Below are positions 36,553 through 45,721 of a stretch of DNA of 58,585 nucleotides, in pieces. This DNA is from Vicinamibacteria bacterium (lineage in GTDB: Bacteria; Acidobacteriota; Vicinamibacteria; Fen-336): assembly GCA_023701125.1 (NCBI GenBank), contig JAMPXO010000016.1, positions 1-58,585 on the forward strand, in the 5' to 3' direction. The position numbers and the translations under genes were made by a program. The notes under the pieces are model-generated. The model did no database searches. It was given only the letters and a program-made list of their open reading frames with translations, and was not told the origin of the DNA. Positions within the stretch are counted from its first letter, which is position 1; every line of letters starts with the position of its first letter.

Positions 36553-37764
36553 ATGACGAATCACGAGAGCGCCGGCCGCATCACGTTCGCGGAGGAGGAA
36601 GTCCGCGGCGCCCGGATCAAGGTCGTGGGCGTGGGCGGCGGCGGCGGCAACGCGATCAGCCGCATGATGGCCGCCGGCGTCCAGGGTGTCGAGTTCATCG
36701 CCATCAACACCGACCGCCAGGCGCTGCGCGACAACAAGGCGCCGACGCGGATCCAGATCGGCGAGAAGCTGACCAAGGGGCTCGGCGCCGGCGCCAACCC
36801 CGAGGTCGGCCGCCAGGCCGCGGTCGAGGACACCGAGAAGATCTGCGACGCGCTCGAGGGCGCGGACATGGTCTTCATCACCACGGGCCTCGGCGGCGGC
36901 ACCGGCACCGGCGCTGCGCCGGTTGTCGCGTCGATCGCCAGCCAGCTGGGCGGCGACGCCGGCTCGGTGCTGACGGTGGCGGTCGTCACGCTGCCGTTCG
37001 GCCTCGAGGGCAAGCGCCGCCAGTCGCAGGCGATGGACGGCCTGATGGCGCTGCGCGAGTGCGTCGACTCGGTGATCGTGATCCCCAACGACCGGCTGCT
37101 GCAGACGGTCGCCCGCAACACGCCGGTGTCGGAGGCGTTCCGCGTCGCCGACGACGTGCTGCGCCAGGCGGTGCAAGGCATCTCGGACATCATCACCGTG
37201 CCTGGCCAGATCAACCTCGACTTCGCCGACGTGCGCGCGGTGATGAAGGGGATGGGCTCGGCGGTGATGGGCACCGGCATCGGCGAAGGCGAAAACCGCG
37301 CGATCGAGGCCGCCCAGCGCGCGATCTCCAACCCGCTGCTCGAGGACTCCTCGATCGAGGGCGCCCGCGGCGTGATCGTCAACATCACCGGCGGCGCCGA
37401 CCTGTCGCTGGCCGAGGCCTCCGACGCGACGGCCCTGATCACCCAGGCCGCCGACCCCGAGGCCAACGTGATCTACGGCATCGTCACCGACGAGACGATG
37501 GGCCAGGCGGTGAAGGTGACGGTGATCGCCACCGGCTTCGTGCGCGCCGCGCGCAAGGCGCCGCCGACTCCGGTCGACCTCGCCAACTACGTCGGTCCGG
37601 CCGCGGCTGCGGCTGCGGCCGCCGCGGCGACGAACCCGGCCGCGGGTCAGAACGCGTTCTACCGCAACACGCCGATGCCGCGCGCGGCGTCCGGCGGCGG
37701 CGGCCGCTTCGACCTCGACGTGCCGACGTTCATCCGCAAGCAAGGGACAGGGACTGGCGACTAG
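36553..37764 (+). CDS. ftsZ: Cell division GTPase FtsZ
   Basis: A 403-residue tubulin homologue. ATG at 36553 follows GAGGGAAG. It has [24 protein letters not shown], the tubulin signature [13 protein letters not shown] near residue 114, [21 protein letters not shown] and the T7 loop [11 protein letters not shown] with the catalytic Asp. An Ala-rich linker leads to the conserved tail [10 protein letters not shown], which binds FtsA. All GTPase elements are intact. It polymerises at mid-cell as the division ring. Confidence 0.97.
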   Translation: MTNHESAGRITFAEEEVRGARIKVVGVGGGGGNAISRMMAAGVQGVEFIAINTDRQALRDNKAPTRIQIGEKLTKGLGAGANPEVGRQAAVEDTEKICDALEGADMVFITTGLGGGTGTGAAPVVASIASQLGGDAGSVLTVAVVTLPFGLEGKRRQSQAMDGLMALRECVDSVIVIPNDRLLQTVARNTPVSEAFRVADDVLRQAVQGISDIITVPGQINLDFADVRAVMKGMGSAVMGTGIGEGENRAIEAAQRAISNPLLEDSSIEGARGVIVNITGGADLSLAEASDATALITQAADPEANVIYGIVTDETMGQAVKVTVIATGFVRAARKAPPTPVDLANYVGPAAAAAAAAAATNPAAGQNAFYRNTPMPRAASGGGGRFDLDVPTFIRKQGTGTGD

Positions 37765-37879
37765 GGCGTTTGGGGACGGCGCCCGGGTCGTCACGACCGG
37801 GCGCCTGCTCGCCCTCCTGTTCAGCGCCTGGTGCGTCGTCCTGATCGCGCGCTCCGCGACGATCGCCCCCGATGGCCGG

Positions 37880-39370
37880 GTGTTCCCCGCGCTGGCCGAC
37901 GACGCGATGATCTCGATGCGTTACGGCTGGCACCTCGCTCACGGCGAGGGCCTCGTCTACAACCCCGGCGAGCGCGTCGAGGGTTACACGAACCTGCTGT
38001 GGACGCTGGTGATGGGTGCGTCGATCGCCGCCTTCGGCAGCCGCGGCGGCGCGCTCGCGATCTCGCTGCTCGGGATCGTCCTGTGCCTCGCCTGCGCGGC
38101 GGCCGCGGCCCGGCTGGCGCGGGCGCTGGCGGCCGCCGCGGGCGCCGATCCCGGGGCGGCCGCGACGACGGCCACGCTGCTGGGGCTCACCTGCTTCCCG
38201 CTCGCCCACTGGGCGCTCTACGGCATGGAGACGACGCTGCTGGCGTTGCTGCTGTGTCTCGCCGCCGAGCGCGCGCTGCAAACGGAGCTCCTCCGCCCCC
38301 AAACCCCCGGCGGGTTGGGACTCGGCGGGCTGCTGGCGCTCCTCGTCTGGACCCGCGCCGACGCCGCGTTGCCGGCGGCGGTGGTGGTCGGCTTCCTGCT
38401 GTGGCGCCCGGCGTCCCGGCGCGCCGCTCTCGTCGCCGCGGCCGTCTGCGGCGCGGCGCTCGCCGCCCACGCGCTCTTCCGCTTTGGCTACTACGGCGAC
38501 TGGGTCCCCAACACCGCCCGCCTCAAGCTCGACGGCATTCCGCTCGAAGCCCGGCTGCAGGCGGGTGCTGCCTTCGGTGGCGAGTTCGCCGCGAGCTACG
38601 GGCCGGCCTTCCTCGTCGTCCTGGCCGGCGCGCTGCGCGGTCGGCGCGGCGCGGCCCTGGCCGCCGCGCTGTGGGCCGTCGCCGGCCTCTACCTGGTGTG
38701 GGTCGGCGGCGACGCCTTCCCGCACCACCGGCTGGTGGTGCTGGTGCTGCCGATCACGTTCGCGGCCTTCGCCGCCGAGCTGGCGCTCGCCTCGCGGGCC
38801 GCGCTGGCCGCGGCGGCCCGGCGCGGCGCCCGCCCCGGCTCGCCCGCGCAGCTCGCCGTGCTGCTCGCGCTGCCGTTCGTGCTCTGGAGCCAGCGGCCCG
38901 ACTGGACGCGGATCGCCCTGCTCGACGAGCCGGCCGCGGCCGTCTACGCCAGCTACAACACCCACGCCTACCTCGACTTGAGCGCCGTGCTCGGGCCGCA
39001 GGCGACGCTCGGCGTGGTCCAGGCCGGCACCCTGCCCTACTACGGCGCCCACTGGCGCACGATCGACTTCCTGGGCAAGGTCGACCCCCACATCGCCCGC
39101 CTGGCGCCCGACCTCTCCGGCGCCGAGAACTGGTTCGGGACCGGGACGGTGCCCGGCCACAACAAGTACGACCTGCGCTACTCCATCCTCGAGCGCCGGC
39201 CGAGCTACGTGCAGACGGCACACTGGGGGAGCCAGGCGCTGGACCTCGCGGGCCTCTACGTCCGCGGCTGGCGCAGCGGCCGCAGCTACCTGCTGCGGAT
39301 CGACGACCCGGCCGTGAACTGGGCCGCCCTCGACGCGGTGACGCCGCTGCCGGGTGCGCCCCGGCGCTGA
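37880..39370 (+). CDS. Polytopic glycosyltransferase-like membrane protein
   Basis: A protein of at least 496 residues with about ten membrane helices. The early [18 protein letters not shown] plus [14 protein letters not shown] is the first-loop pattern of GT-C-type lipid-linked sugar transferases related to AftB/PMT families. It probably moves a sugar from a polyprenyl carrier to an extracytoplasmic acceptor. GTG 37880 is the first ordinary start, but the frame stays open upstream and encodes a good membrane helix ([16 protein letters not shown]). CTG at 37754, behind AAGGGACAGGGA and overlapping ftsZ, may be the true start. A 31-base repeat shared with ftsI encodes QTELLRPQ in one loop. 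Confidence 0.72.
   Translation: MFPALADDAMISMRYGWHLAHGEGLVYNPGERVEGYTNLLWTLVMGASIAAFGSRGGALAISLLGIVLCLACAAAAARLARALAAAAGADPGAAATTATLLGLTCFPLAHWALYGMETTLLALLLCLAAERALQTELLRPQTPGGLGLGGLLALLVWTRADAALPAAVVVGFLLWRPASRRAALVAAAVCGAALAAHALFRFGYYGDWVPNTARLKLDGIPLEARLQAGAAFGGEFAASYGPAFLVVLAGALRGRRGAALAAALWAVAGLYLVWVGGDAFPHHRLVVLVLPITFAAFAAELALASRAALAAAARRGARPGSPAQLAVLLALPFVLWSQRPDWTRIALLDEPAAAVYASYNTHAYLDLSAVLGPQATLGVVQAGTLPYYGAHWRTIDFLGKVDPHIARLAPDLSGAENWFGTGTVPGHNKYDLRYSILERRPSYVQTAHWGSQALDLAGLYVRGWRSGRSYLLRIDDPAVNWAALDAVTPLPGAPRR
38278..38308 (+). repeat. Fragment of the palindromic element inside the glycosyltransferase gene
   Basis: 31 bases match 25068-25098 in ftsI with a single G-to-A difference and are read in the same frame, so both proteins carry QTELLRPQ followed by Ala-Pro or Thr-Pro. 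The hairpin and GGGGGCTACGTCG blocks are absent here. Confidence 0.8.
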
Positions 39371-39405
39371 GCCCGGACGCGTGCGCCTGCTAGGATGGAA
39401 GGCTC

Positions 39406-41250
39406 GTGAGCTCCCGCATCGAAACCCGCCACCGGACTCTCCGCGAGGCGGAGATCCACCTCCGACCGCGCCGGCGGCAGGGGGCGTTCCGGATTGCCCT
39501 CGGCTACCCCAACCTGTACTACGTCGGGATGTCGAACCTGGGCTTCCAGGGCGTGTTCCAGATGCTGAACGAGGCGCCGGACGTCGTCTGCGAGCGCTTC
39601 TTCCTGCCCGACGACGAAGACCGCGAGGACCTGCTTCGCTCCGGCCGCGCGTTGCCCAGCTTCGACACCGGCGCGGACCTCGGCCGCTTCGACGCGCTGG
39701 CGTTCTCGGTCTCGTTCGAGAACGACTACGTCCACGTGCTGCAGATGCTGCGGATGGCGGGCATCCCGCTGCGCGCGAAGGACCGCGGCCCGCGCCACCC
39801 GCTGGTGATCCTGGGCGGCGCCGCGACGTTCCTGAACCCGGAGCCGCTGGCGCCGTTCGCCGACATCATCGCGGCCGGCGAAGCCGAGGCGCTGCTGCCG
39901 AAGCTGCTCGGCGCGTTGCTCGGGTCGAAGTCGCCGCGCGACGGTATCGTCCACCTGCGCGAGGAGGACGGCTTCTACATCCCCTCCCGGTACGAGGTGC
40001 GCTACCACGTGGACGGCACGGTCGCCGCCTACGACGGTCCCGGCCCGGTGCGCCGCGCGCGCGGCGTGTTCGGCAAGATGACGCTGCCGCAGAGCGTGAT
40101 CCTGACCCCGAACACCGAGATGTCGATGAAGTTCCTGGTCGAGATCTCGCGCGGCTGCCCGTGCATGTGCCGCTTCTGCTGGGCGGGCTACAACTACCTG
40201 CCGGTGCGCGGCTTCTCGCGCGCCGAGATCGTCTCCCGCGCGGCCGAGGTGCGCCGCCACACCAACAAGATCGGCCTCGTCTCCACGGCCGTCTGCGACC
40301 ACCCCGAGATCGAGGGCATCGTCGACGACCTGGCGGGCCTCGGCTACGAGGTCTCGGTCGCCTCGCTGCGGCTCGACGACCTGACCCCCGAGTTCGTGTT
40401 CAAGCTGGCCGACACCGGCGTGCAGGGCCTGACGCTGGCCCCCGAGTGCGGCTCGAACCGGATGCGGAAGATCCTCAACAAGCAGTTCACGAACGACGAG
40501 ATCCTGGACAAGGCCTCGTGGATCTTCGGCAACGGCATCGCCAACCTGAAGCTCTACTACATGATCGGGCTGCCGTTCGAGCAGCACGAGGACGTCGAGG
40601 CGATCGTCACCCTGACCGAGCAGATCCGCGAGCGGATGCTGGTCGAGGCGAAGAAGCGCGGCCGCATCGGCCGCCTGCACCCGTCGGTCAACCCGTTCGT
40701 GCCCAAGCCCGGCACGCCGTTCCAGTGGTTGCCGATGGAGGACCCGAAGGAGTCGGACCGCAAGCTCCAGCACCTGCGCAAGGCGTTCACCCGCATCCCC
40801 AACGTCGACGCGGTGATCAAGAGCGCGCGCACCGGGGCCACCCAGTCGGTGCTGGCGCTGGCCGACCGCCGTGTCGCCGACGCGCTGGAGCACGCCGTCG
40901 TGGAGGGCACGGACCTGAAGCGCGGGCTGAAGGCCGCGGGCCTCGACCCCGCCTTCTACCTGTTCCGCGAGCGGGCGAAGGACGAGCTGCTGCCGTGGGA
41001 CGTGATCGACAACGGCGTCGCCAAGAACTACTACTGGAAGGAGCTGGAGAAGGCGCGCAAGGAAGCGCTGTCTCCGCACTGCCCGGAGATCCAGGGCTGC
41101 ATCCGCTGTGGCGTGTGCGAGGAGACGGTGAACCCGGGCTACAAGCTGCCCGAGCAGTGGAAACACCTGGGCACGCCGCCGCGCTACCTGAAGGTCTTGC
41201 CGGGGGGCGAGAACCAGGAGCCGGCACCCGCCGCTCCCGTCGAGGTCTGA
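39406..41250 (+). CDS. B12-binding-type radical SAM protein (TIGR03960-like)
   Basis: A 614-residue protein starting at GTG 39406. The N-terminal 200 residues resemble a cobalamin-binding domain (FRIALGYPNLYYVGMSNLGF, VILGGAATFLNPEPLAPF). The radical SAM core has EISRGCPCMCRFCWAGY, containing the CxxxCxxC cluster ligands, then LAPECGSNRMRKILNK and YYMIGLPFE. A C-terminal HCPEIQGCIRCGVCEE adds Cys residues for a second cluster. The family is widespread, often fused or adjacent to a DUF2344 protein, and its reaction is uncertain; tRNA or cofactor modification has been suggested by association only. No DUF2344 partner is next to it here. Confidence 0.88.
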   Translation: MSSRIETRHRTLREAEIHLRPRRRQGAFRIALGYPNLYYVGMSNLGFQGVFQMLNEAPDVVCERFFLPDDEDREDLLRSGRALPSFDTGADLGRFDALAFSVSFENDYVHVLQMLRMAGIPLRAKDRGPRHPLVILGGAATFLNPEPLAPFADIIAAGEAEALLPKLLGALLGSKSPRDGIVHLREEDGFYIPSRYEVRYHVDGTVAAYDGPGPVRRARGVFGKMTLPQSVILTPNTEMSMKFLVEISRGCPCMCRFCWAGYNYLPVRGFSRAEIVSRAAEVRRHTNKIGLVSTAVCDHPEIEGIVDDLAGLGYEVSVASLRLDDLTPEFVFKLADTGVQGLTLAPECGSNRMRKILNKQFTNDEILDKASWIFGNGIANLKLYYMIGLPFEQHEDVEAIVTLTEQIRERMLVEAKKRGRIGRLHPSVNPFVPKPGTPFQWLPMEDPKESDRKLQHLRKAFTRIPNVDAVIKSARTGATQSVLALADRRVADALEHAVVEGTDLKRGLKAAGLDPAFYLFRERAKDELLPWDVIDNGVAKNYYWKELEKARKEALSPHCPEIQGCIRCGVCEETVNPGYKLPEQWKHLGTPPRYLKVLPGGENQEPAPAAPVEV

Positions 41251-41255
41251 ACGCC

Positions 41256-41660
41256 ATGCGTACCCTGCGGGCGGCACTCGCCGCCCTGTTCGCCATCGCC
41301 TGCGGCTCGTCTCCGGCCGATCCTTCGACCGCACCGGCCGCGGCGCTGGGCCAACCCACGAAGCTCGGCATGGGCCAGGCGGCGAGCTTCGACAGCGGCC
41401 GCTTCGAGCTCGGCCTGCGCCAGGTGCTCGAGGACTCGCGTTGCCCTGCCGACGCGTTGTGCATCCAGGCGGGCGCCGGGCGCCTCGCCGCGTGGGTCGT
41501 CACGGCGACGGGTCGCCGCGAAGCCGAGCTGCGCACCGACGCCTGGCCGTCCTTCGACGGCTACGCCGTGCAGGTCACGGCGCTCGAGCCCTACCCGTAC
41601 TCGAACATCCGCATCGACCCCAGCAAGTACGTGGCGACGGTGATCGTCACTCGCCGCTGA
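41256..41660 (+). CDS. Small hypothetical lipoprotein
   Basis: A 134-residue protein starting five bases behind the radical SAM gene. The signal ends in a lipobox-like FAIAC (AALFAIACGSS). The mature part has a compact beta pattern: ASFDSGRFELGLRQVLEDSRCPADALCIQAGAGRLAAWVV in two parts, with a Cys pair in SRCPADALC likely to form a disulfide. Similar small lipoproteins with DSRCPxxxxCxxAG occur in several phyla without a known role. It is probably anchored in the envelope. Confidence 0.7.
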   Translation: MRTLRAALAALFAIACGSSPADPSTAPAAALGQPTKLGMGQAASFDSGRFELGLRQVLEDSRCPADALCIQAGAGRLAAWVVTATGRREAELRTDAWPSFDGYAVQVTALEPYPYSNIRIDPSKYVATVIVTRR

Positions 41661-41692
41661 AGCCGCACGGAACAGACGCCTCCCGACTCTCG

Positions 41693-41741
41693 TAGAATCC
41701 CGTTGGCCCCTCCCGGGGCCTTGATGCGCCTGCTCTCCTAA
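41693..41741 (+). promoter_or_regulatory. Possible leader with hairpin and tiny upstream ORF for the ABC-F gene
   Basis: TAGAAT (41693-41698) could be a -10 box. GGCCCC/GGGGCC forms a hairpin (41705-41720). The next bases encode ATG-CGC-CTG-CTC-TCC-TAA (41724-41741), a five-residue leader, about 80 bases ahead of the ABC-F start. No ribosome site is seen for the leader. Confidence 0.25.
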
Positions 41742-41821
41742 AGACCCTCGCCCCGCGCCCCGCCGCCGCTCCTGCGGCCGTGGTGTGTCGCGGTCCTCTC
41801 CCCTGGTCTTCCGGAGGTCGC

Positions 41822-43297
41822 ATGCAGGTCTGCCTGAGATCCGTCTCTTTCTCCCACTCGTCCGCCCGCCCGCTGCTCCGCGGCGTCAGCGCCACCTTCG
41901 AGCGCGGCTTCACCGGCCTGGTCGGGGCCAACGGTGCCGGCAAGAGTTCGCTGCTGCAACTGATCACGGGCACCCTGCGACCCGACGTCGGCAGCGTCGT
42001 CGTGCGCCCGGCGGGGGCGCGCGTCGTCCACGTCGAGCAGCGCGCCGATCTGCCGCCCGCCCCCGGCGTGCTCGCTTTCGCCGCCGACCCGCGGGGGCCG
42101 GCGGCACGCCTGCGCGGCCAGCTCGCGCTCGAGGCCCTGGCCGTCGCCCGCTTCGATCGCCTCTCGCCGGGTGAACGGCGGCGCCTCGCGCTGGCGGCCG
42201 CGCTGGCGGCCGAGCCCGACGTGCTGCTGCTCGACGAGCCCACCAACCACGTCGATGCCGAAGCCCGCGCCTGGCTCGTCGCGGCGCTCGGCCACTTCCG
42301 CGGCGTGGCCGTCGTCGTCTCCCACGACCGCGCGCTGCTCAATGCCCTGTGCCCGCGCACCGCCTGGCTGGAGGCCGGTCGACTGACCGTCGAGGACGCG
42401 GCGTACGACGTCGCCCGCGCCCGCCGCGAGGCCGCCCGCGAGGCCGCGATCGAGGAGCAGGAGCGCCTGCGCCGCGAGCACCGCCGGCTGCAGGTCACGC
42501 TGGAAGCGCGTCGCCAGGTGCGGGCCTCGGCGGAGCGCGGACGCTCCGCGCGCCACGCCGGCAGGGGAGACGCCGACGCGCGCTCGATCGGCGCCCGCAA
42601 CCGCGCGGCGTGGGCGGAGAACCGCGCAGGCCGCGAGGTGAAGACCCTGGCGCTCCGCGCCAAAGTGGCGGCCGAGCGGCTGGCGACGGCCGGCGTCGGC
42701 GCCCAGCGCGGAGCGGCCGTGGCCTGGCGCGCGGCGCGCGCGGCGCGATCCCGCCTGTGCGCGTGGAGCGGCGACCTGGTGCGCGGCGAACGCGTGCTGG
42801 CGAAAGGCCTCTCGCTTGTCGTGGAGCGCGACACCCGCGTCCACCTCGTCGGCCCCAACGGCGCCGGCAAGTCCACGCTGCTGGCCGCGCTCGCCGAGGC
42901 CTGCGGAGGGCCCGACTTTCTCCACCTGCCGCAGGAGCTGCCGCCGGGCTTCGCCACGGCCGTGCTCGAGAAGCTGCACGCGGCGAGTGGACCCGAGCGC
43001 GGGGCGGTGCTGGCGACGGCCGCGGCACTCGGGCTCGATCCCGAGGCGGTGCTGTGCAGCACTCGTCCCTCGCCCGGCGAGGCGCGCCAGCTCGCCCTCG
43101 CCCTGGCCCTCGCCCGCGAGGTGTCGCTGCTGCTGCTGGACGAGCCGACGAACGACCTGGACCTGCCGGCCACGGAGCGCCTCGAACGAGCGCTGGCGGA
43201 GTACGGCGGAGCGCTCGTGCTCGTCTCCCATGACGACGCCTTCGCCCGCGCTTGCACCTCAAACGATTGGACGCCGTTCACGGCCGAGAAAAGTTGA
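41822..43297 (+). CDS. ABC-F family ATPase
   Basis: A 491-residue soluble protein with two ABC domains and no membrane helices. ATG at 41822 has GGAGG at the right distance. Domain one has GANGAGKSS (Lys41), LSPGERRRLAL and LLLDEPTNHVD; domain two has GPNGAGKST (Lys350), PSPGEARQLAL and LLLDEPTNDLD, then LVSHDDAF. The linker is about 100 residues, very Arg- and Ala-rich and probably helical. ABC-F proteins act on the ribosome as translation factors or antibiotic-protection proteins. The sequence does not say which. It runs separately from, and ahead of, the MacAB-type export genes. Confidence 0.9.
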   Translation: MQVCLRSVSFSHSSARPLLRGVSATFERGFTGLVGANGAGKSSLLQLITGTLRPDVGSVVVRPAGARVVHVEQRADLPPAPGVLAFAADPRGPAARLRGQLALEALAVARFDRLSPGERRRLALAAALAAEPDVLLLDEPTNHVDAEARAWLVAALGHFRGVAVVVSHDRALLNALCPRTAWLEAGRLTVEDAAYDVARARREAAREAAIEEQERLRREHRRLQVTLEARRQVRASAERGRSARHAGRGDADARSIGARNRAAWAENRAGREVKTLALRAKVAAERLATAGVGAQRGAAVAWRAARAARSRLCAWSGDLVRGERVLAKGLSLVVERDTRVHLVGPNGAGKSTLLAALAEACGGPDFLHLPQELPPGFATAVLEKLHAASGPERGAVLATAAALGLDPEAVLCSTRPSPGEARQLALALALAREVSLLLLDEPTNDLDLPATERLERALAEYGGALVLVSHDDAFARACTSNDWTPFTAEKS

Positions 43298-43360
43298 ACC
43301 CTCGAGGGGGGCAGCGGCGTCTTACCGATTGAACGACAGAGGTATCGAAAGGTGTCCGCG

Positions 43361-44464
43361 ATGCGCAAGGGACTGATCGTGGGGGGCGTCGTCGTGCTGG
43401 TCGGCGGGGCCTCCGCCGCCCTCTACAGCCGCGCCGCCTCGCGCGACGACAGTGGATTCAAGACCGTCGCGGTCACTCGCGGCGGGGTCGTGGAGAAGGC
43501 GCTGGCGGTCGGCTCGATCCGGCCGCGCCAGGAGATCACGGTCAAGAGCAAGATCTCCGGCATCGTCAAACGCTCGTTCCGCGAGGTCGGCGACCGCGTC
43601 AAGGCGGGCGATCCACTGTTCGAGATCATCCCCGACCCGACGCCGCTGGAACTGACCGAGGCCCGCCGCGAGGTCGAGATCGCCCGCAACATCTACGAGC
43701 AGGCCAAGAAGCGTTTCGACCGCTCGGAGACGCTGCGCAAGCAGGGCATCGTCGCCTCGCAGGACGCGGACGTCGCCGACAAGGAGATCCAGGACGCGCA
43801 GATCCGGCTCAAGCTGGCCCAGGACCGGCTCGCGCTGGTGGAGAAGGGTCGGGTGATGGGCGACCAGCAGCTCCAGGTCTCGGTCGAGTCGATCATCCGC
43901 GCGCCCACGACCGGCACCGTGCTCGAGCTGCAGGTCAACCAGGGCGACCCGGTGGTGCCGCTGACCTCGTTCCAGGCCGGCACGCCGCTGGCGACGCTGG
44001 CCGACATGAGCACGCTGATCTTCAAGGGCACGGTCGACGAAATCGACGTCGGCAAGCTGAAGGAGGGGATGCCGGCCCGGATCAAGATCGGCGCCCTGCC
44101 CGAGGCCCAGGTCGACGGCTCGGTCGAGAAGATCGCGCCCAAGTCGAAGACGCTCGAGGGCGCCACCCTGTTCGACGTCGAGATCGCGCTCCAGCCGGGC
44201 CCCGGCGTGACGCTGCGCGCCGGCTACTCGGCCAACGCCGACGTGGTCGTGCGCGAGAAGAAGGACGTGCTGCTGCTGCCCGAGCGCCTGGTCACCTTCG
44301 ACGGCGGCAAGGCCAGCGTCGAGCTGCCACCCGCGACCCCCGATACCGAGCCGGCGAAGAAGGTGGTGACGGTCGGCCTCTCCGACGGTCTCAACATCGA
44401 GATCAGCGCCGGCCTCAAGCAGGGCGAGCTGGTGGTCGAGCGGCCGCCGAAGAAGATCGAGTAG
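43361..44464 (+). CDS. MacA/HlyD-type periplasmic adaptor protein
   Basis: A 367-residue membrane-fusion protein. ATG at 43361 is preferred over GTG at 43352 because AAAGG lies nine bases ahead of it. It has an N-terminal helix (KGLIVGGVVVLVGGASAALY) and a split lipoyl domain (ITVKSKISGIVKRSFREVGDRVKAGDPLFEI in two parts, and SIIRAPTTGTVLELQVNQGDPV). An alpha-helical hairpin lies in between (EVEIARNIYEQAKKRFDRSE), with beta-barrel segments at the end. It should join the FtsX-type permeases behind it to an outer-membrane channel. The substrate is unknown, and no TolC-like gene is in view. Confidence 0.9.
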   Translation: MRKGLIVGGVVVLVGGASAALYSRAASRDDSGFKTVAVTRGGVVEKALAVGSIRPRQEITVKSKISGIVKRSFREVGDRVKAGDPLFEIIPDPTPLELTEARREVEIARNIYEQAKKRFDRSETLRKQGIVASQDADVADKEIQDAQIRLKLAQDRLALVEKGRVMGDQQLQVSVESIIRAPTTGTVLELQVNQGDPVVPLTSFQAGTPLATLADMSTLIFKGTVDEIDVGKLKEGMPARIKIGALPEAQVDGSVEKIAPKSKTLEGATLFDVEIALQPGPGVTLRAGYSANADVVVREKKDVLLLPERLVTFDGGKASVELPPATPDTEPAKKVVTVGLSDGLNIEISAGLKQGELVVERPPKKIE

Positions 44465-44488
44465 CCGCGGTCCGCCCCGAGATCCTCG

Positions 44489-45721
44489 ATGACCGCGCTG
44501 TCCTTCCTCCGGCAGATGCTCCAGGACGTGCGCCAGCAGAAGCTGCGCACGGCGCTGACCGTGCTCGGTATCACCTGGGGTACCGTCTCCGTCTCGCTGC
44601 TGGTCGCCTTCGGCGAGGGCCTCGAGGCGCGCATCCGCGCCAACCAGCGCGGGCTGGGCGAGAACATCGTGATCGCCTGGCCGTCGCGCACGTCGCTGCC
44701 GTGGGAGGGCCTGGGCAAGGGCCGCCGCATCCGCATCACCGAGGAGGACATCGAGGCGCTGCGGCGGGAGATCCCCGAGGCCCGCTTCTCCGGCGAAATG
44801 AGCCGCGAGAAGAGCACCTTCCGCCGCGAGCGGGTGCGGATCACGCCGGAGATCTCGGCCAACAGCCCGATCTTCGCGGCGATGCGCAACATCATCCCCG
44901 CCGCCGGTGGTCGCTACGTCAACGACCTCGACCTCGACCGCCGCCGCCGCGTCGTGTTCCTCGGCGACAAGCTCAAGCAGGACCTGTTCGGCGACGAAGA
45001 AGCCGTCGGCAAGACGGTGATGCTCGACAACGTGCCGTTCCTGGTCGTCGGCGTGATGGAGAAGAAGGCCCAGGACTCGTCCTATTCCGGCCGCGACGAA
45101 GGCAAGGCGTTCATCCCCGAGACCACGTTCCGCGGCCTGTTCTCCGAGCGCTACCTGGAGAACTTCATCTTCCAGGCCGCGAACGCCGCCGCGACCCCTG
45201 ACGTCACCCGCCGCGTCTACGAGGTGCTGGCCCGGCGCCACAAGTTCGACCCCGCCGACAAGGAAGCGATCGGGATGTGGGACACGAGCGAAGGCGAGAA
45301 GTTCTTCGCCATCTTCTTCGGCACGTTCCGCGCGTTCCTCGCCATCATCGGCTCGTTCACCCTGGTCGTCGGCGGCATCGGCGTGTCGAACATCATGTAC
45401 GTTGTGGTCGAGGAGCGCACCCGCGAGATCGGCGTCAAGCTCGCGGTCGGCGCCAAGCCGGCCTGGATCCAGCGCCAGTTCCTGGCCGAGACGCTGACCC
45501 TGACGGCCGTCGGCGGCGTCTGCGGGCTGGTCGTCACCCTCGGCTTCCTGGCCGTGTTCCCGCTGCTCGGCCTCGACGAGTACGTCGGCACGCCGCAGGC
45601 CTCGCCGCTGGTCGTCGCCACCACGACCCTGCTGCTGGGCGTGATCGGCATGGTCGCCGGCTGGTTCCCGGCCCGCCGCGCGTCGCTGCTCGACCCCGTG
45701 ATCGCGCTCAAGCTGGCATGA
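44489..45721 (+). CDS. MacB-type ABC transporter permease (FtsX fold), first copy
   Basis: A 410-residue membrane protein. One helix near the N-terminus ([22 protein letters not shown]) is followed by a periplasmic MacB_PCD domain of about 230 residues. Three C-terminal helices follow, including [43 protein letters not shown] (two parts), the FtsX core. It ends [22 protein letters not shown]. It overlaps the second permease by four bases (ATGA). Two separate permease genes suggest a heterodimer. Confidence 0.93.
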   Translation: MTALSFLRQMLQDVRQQKLRTALTVLGITWGTVSVSLLVAFGEGLEARIRANQRGLGENIVIAWPSRTSLPWEGLGKGRRIRITEEDIEALRREIPEARFSGEMSREKSTFRRERVRITPEISANSPIFAAMRNIIPAAGGRYVNDLDLDRRRRVVFLGDKLKQDLFGDEEAVGKTVMLDNVPFLVVGVMEKKAQDSSYSGRDEGKAFIPETTFRGLFSERYLENFIFQAANAAATPDVTRRVYEVLARRHKFDPADKEAIGMWDTSEGEKFFAIFFGTFRAFLAIIGSFTLVVGGIGVSNIMYVVVEERTREIGVKLAVGAKPAWIQRQFLAETLTLTAVGGVCGLVVTLGFLAVFPLLGLDEYVGTPQASPLVVATTTLLLGVIGMVAGWFPARRASLLDPVIALKLA

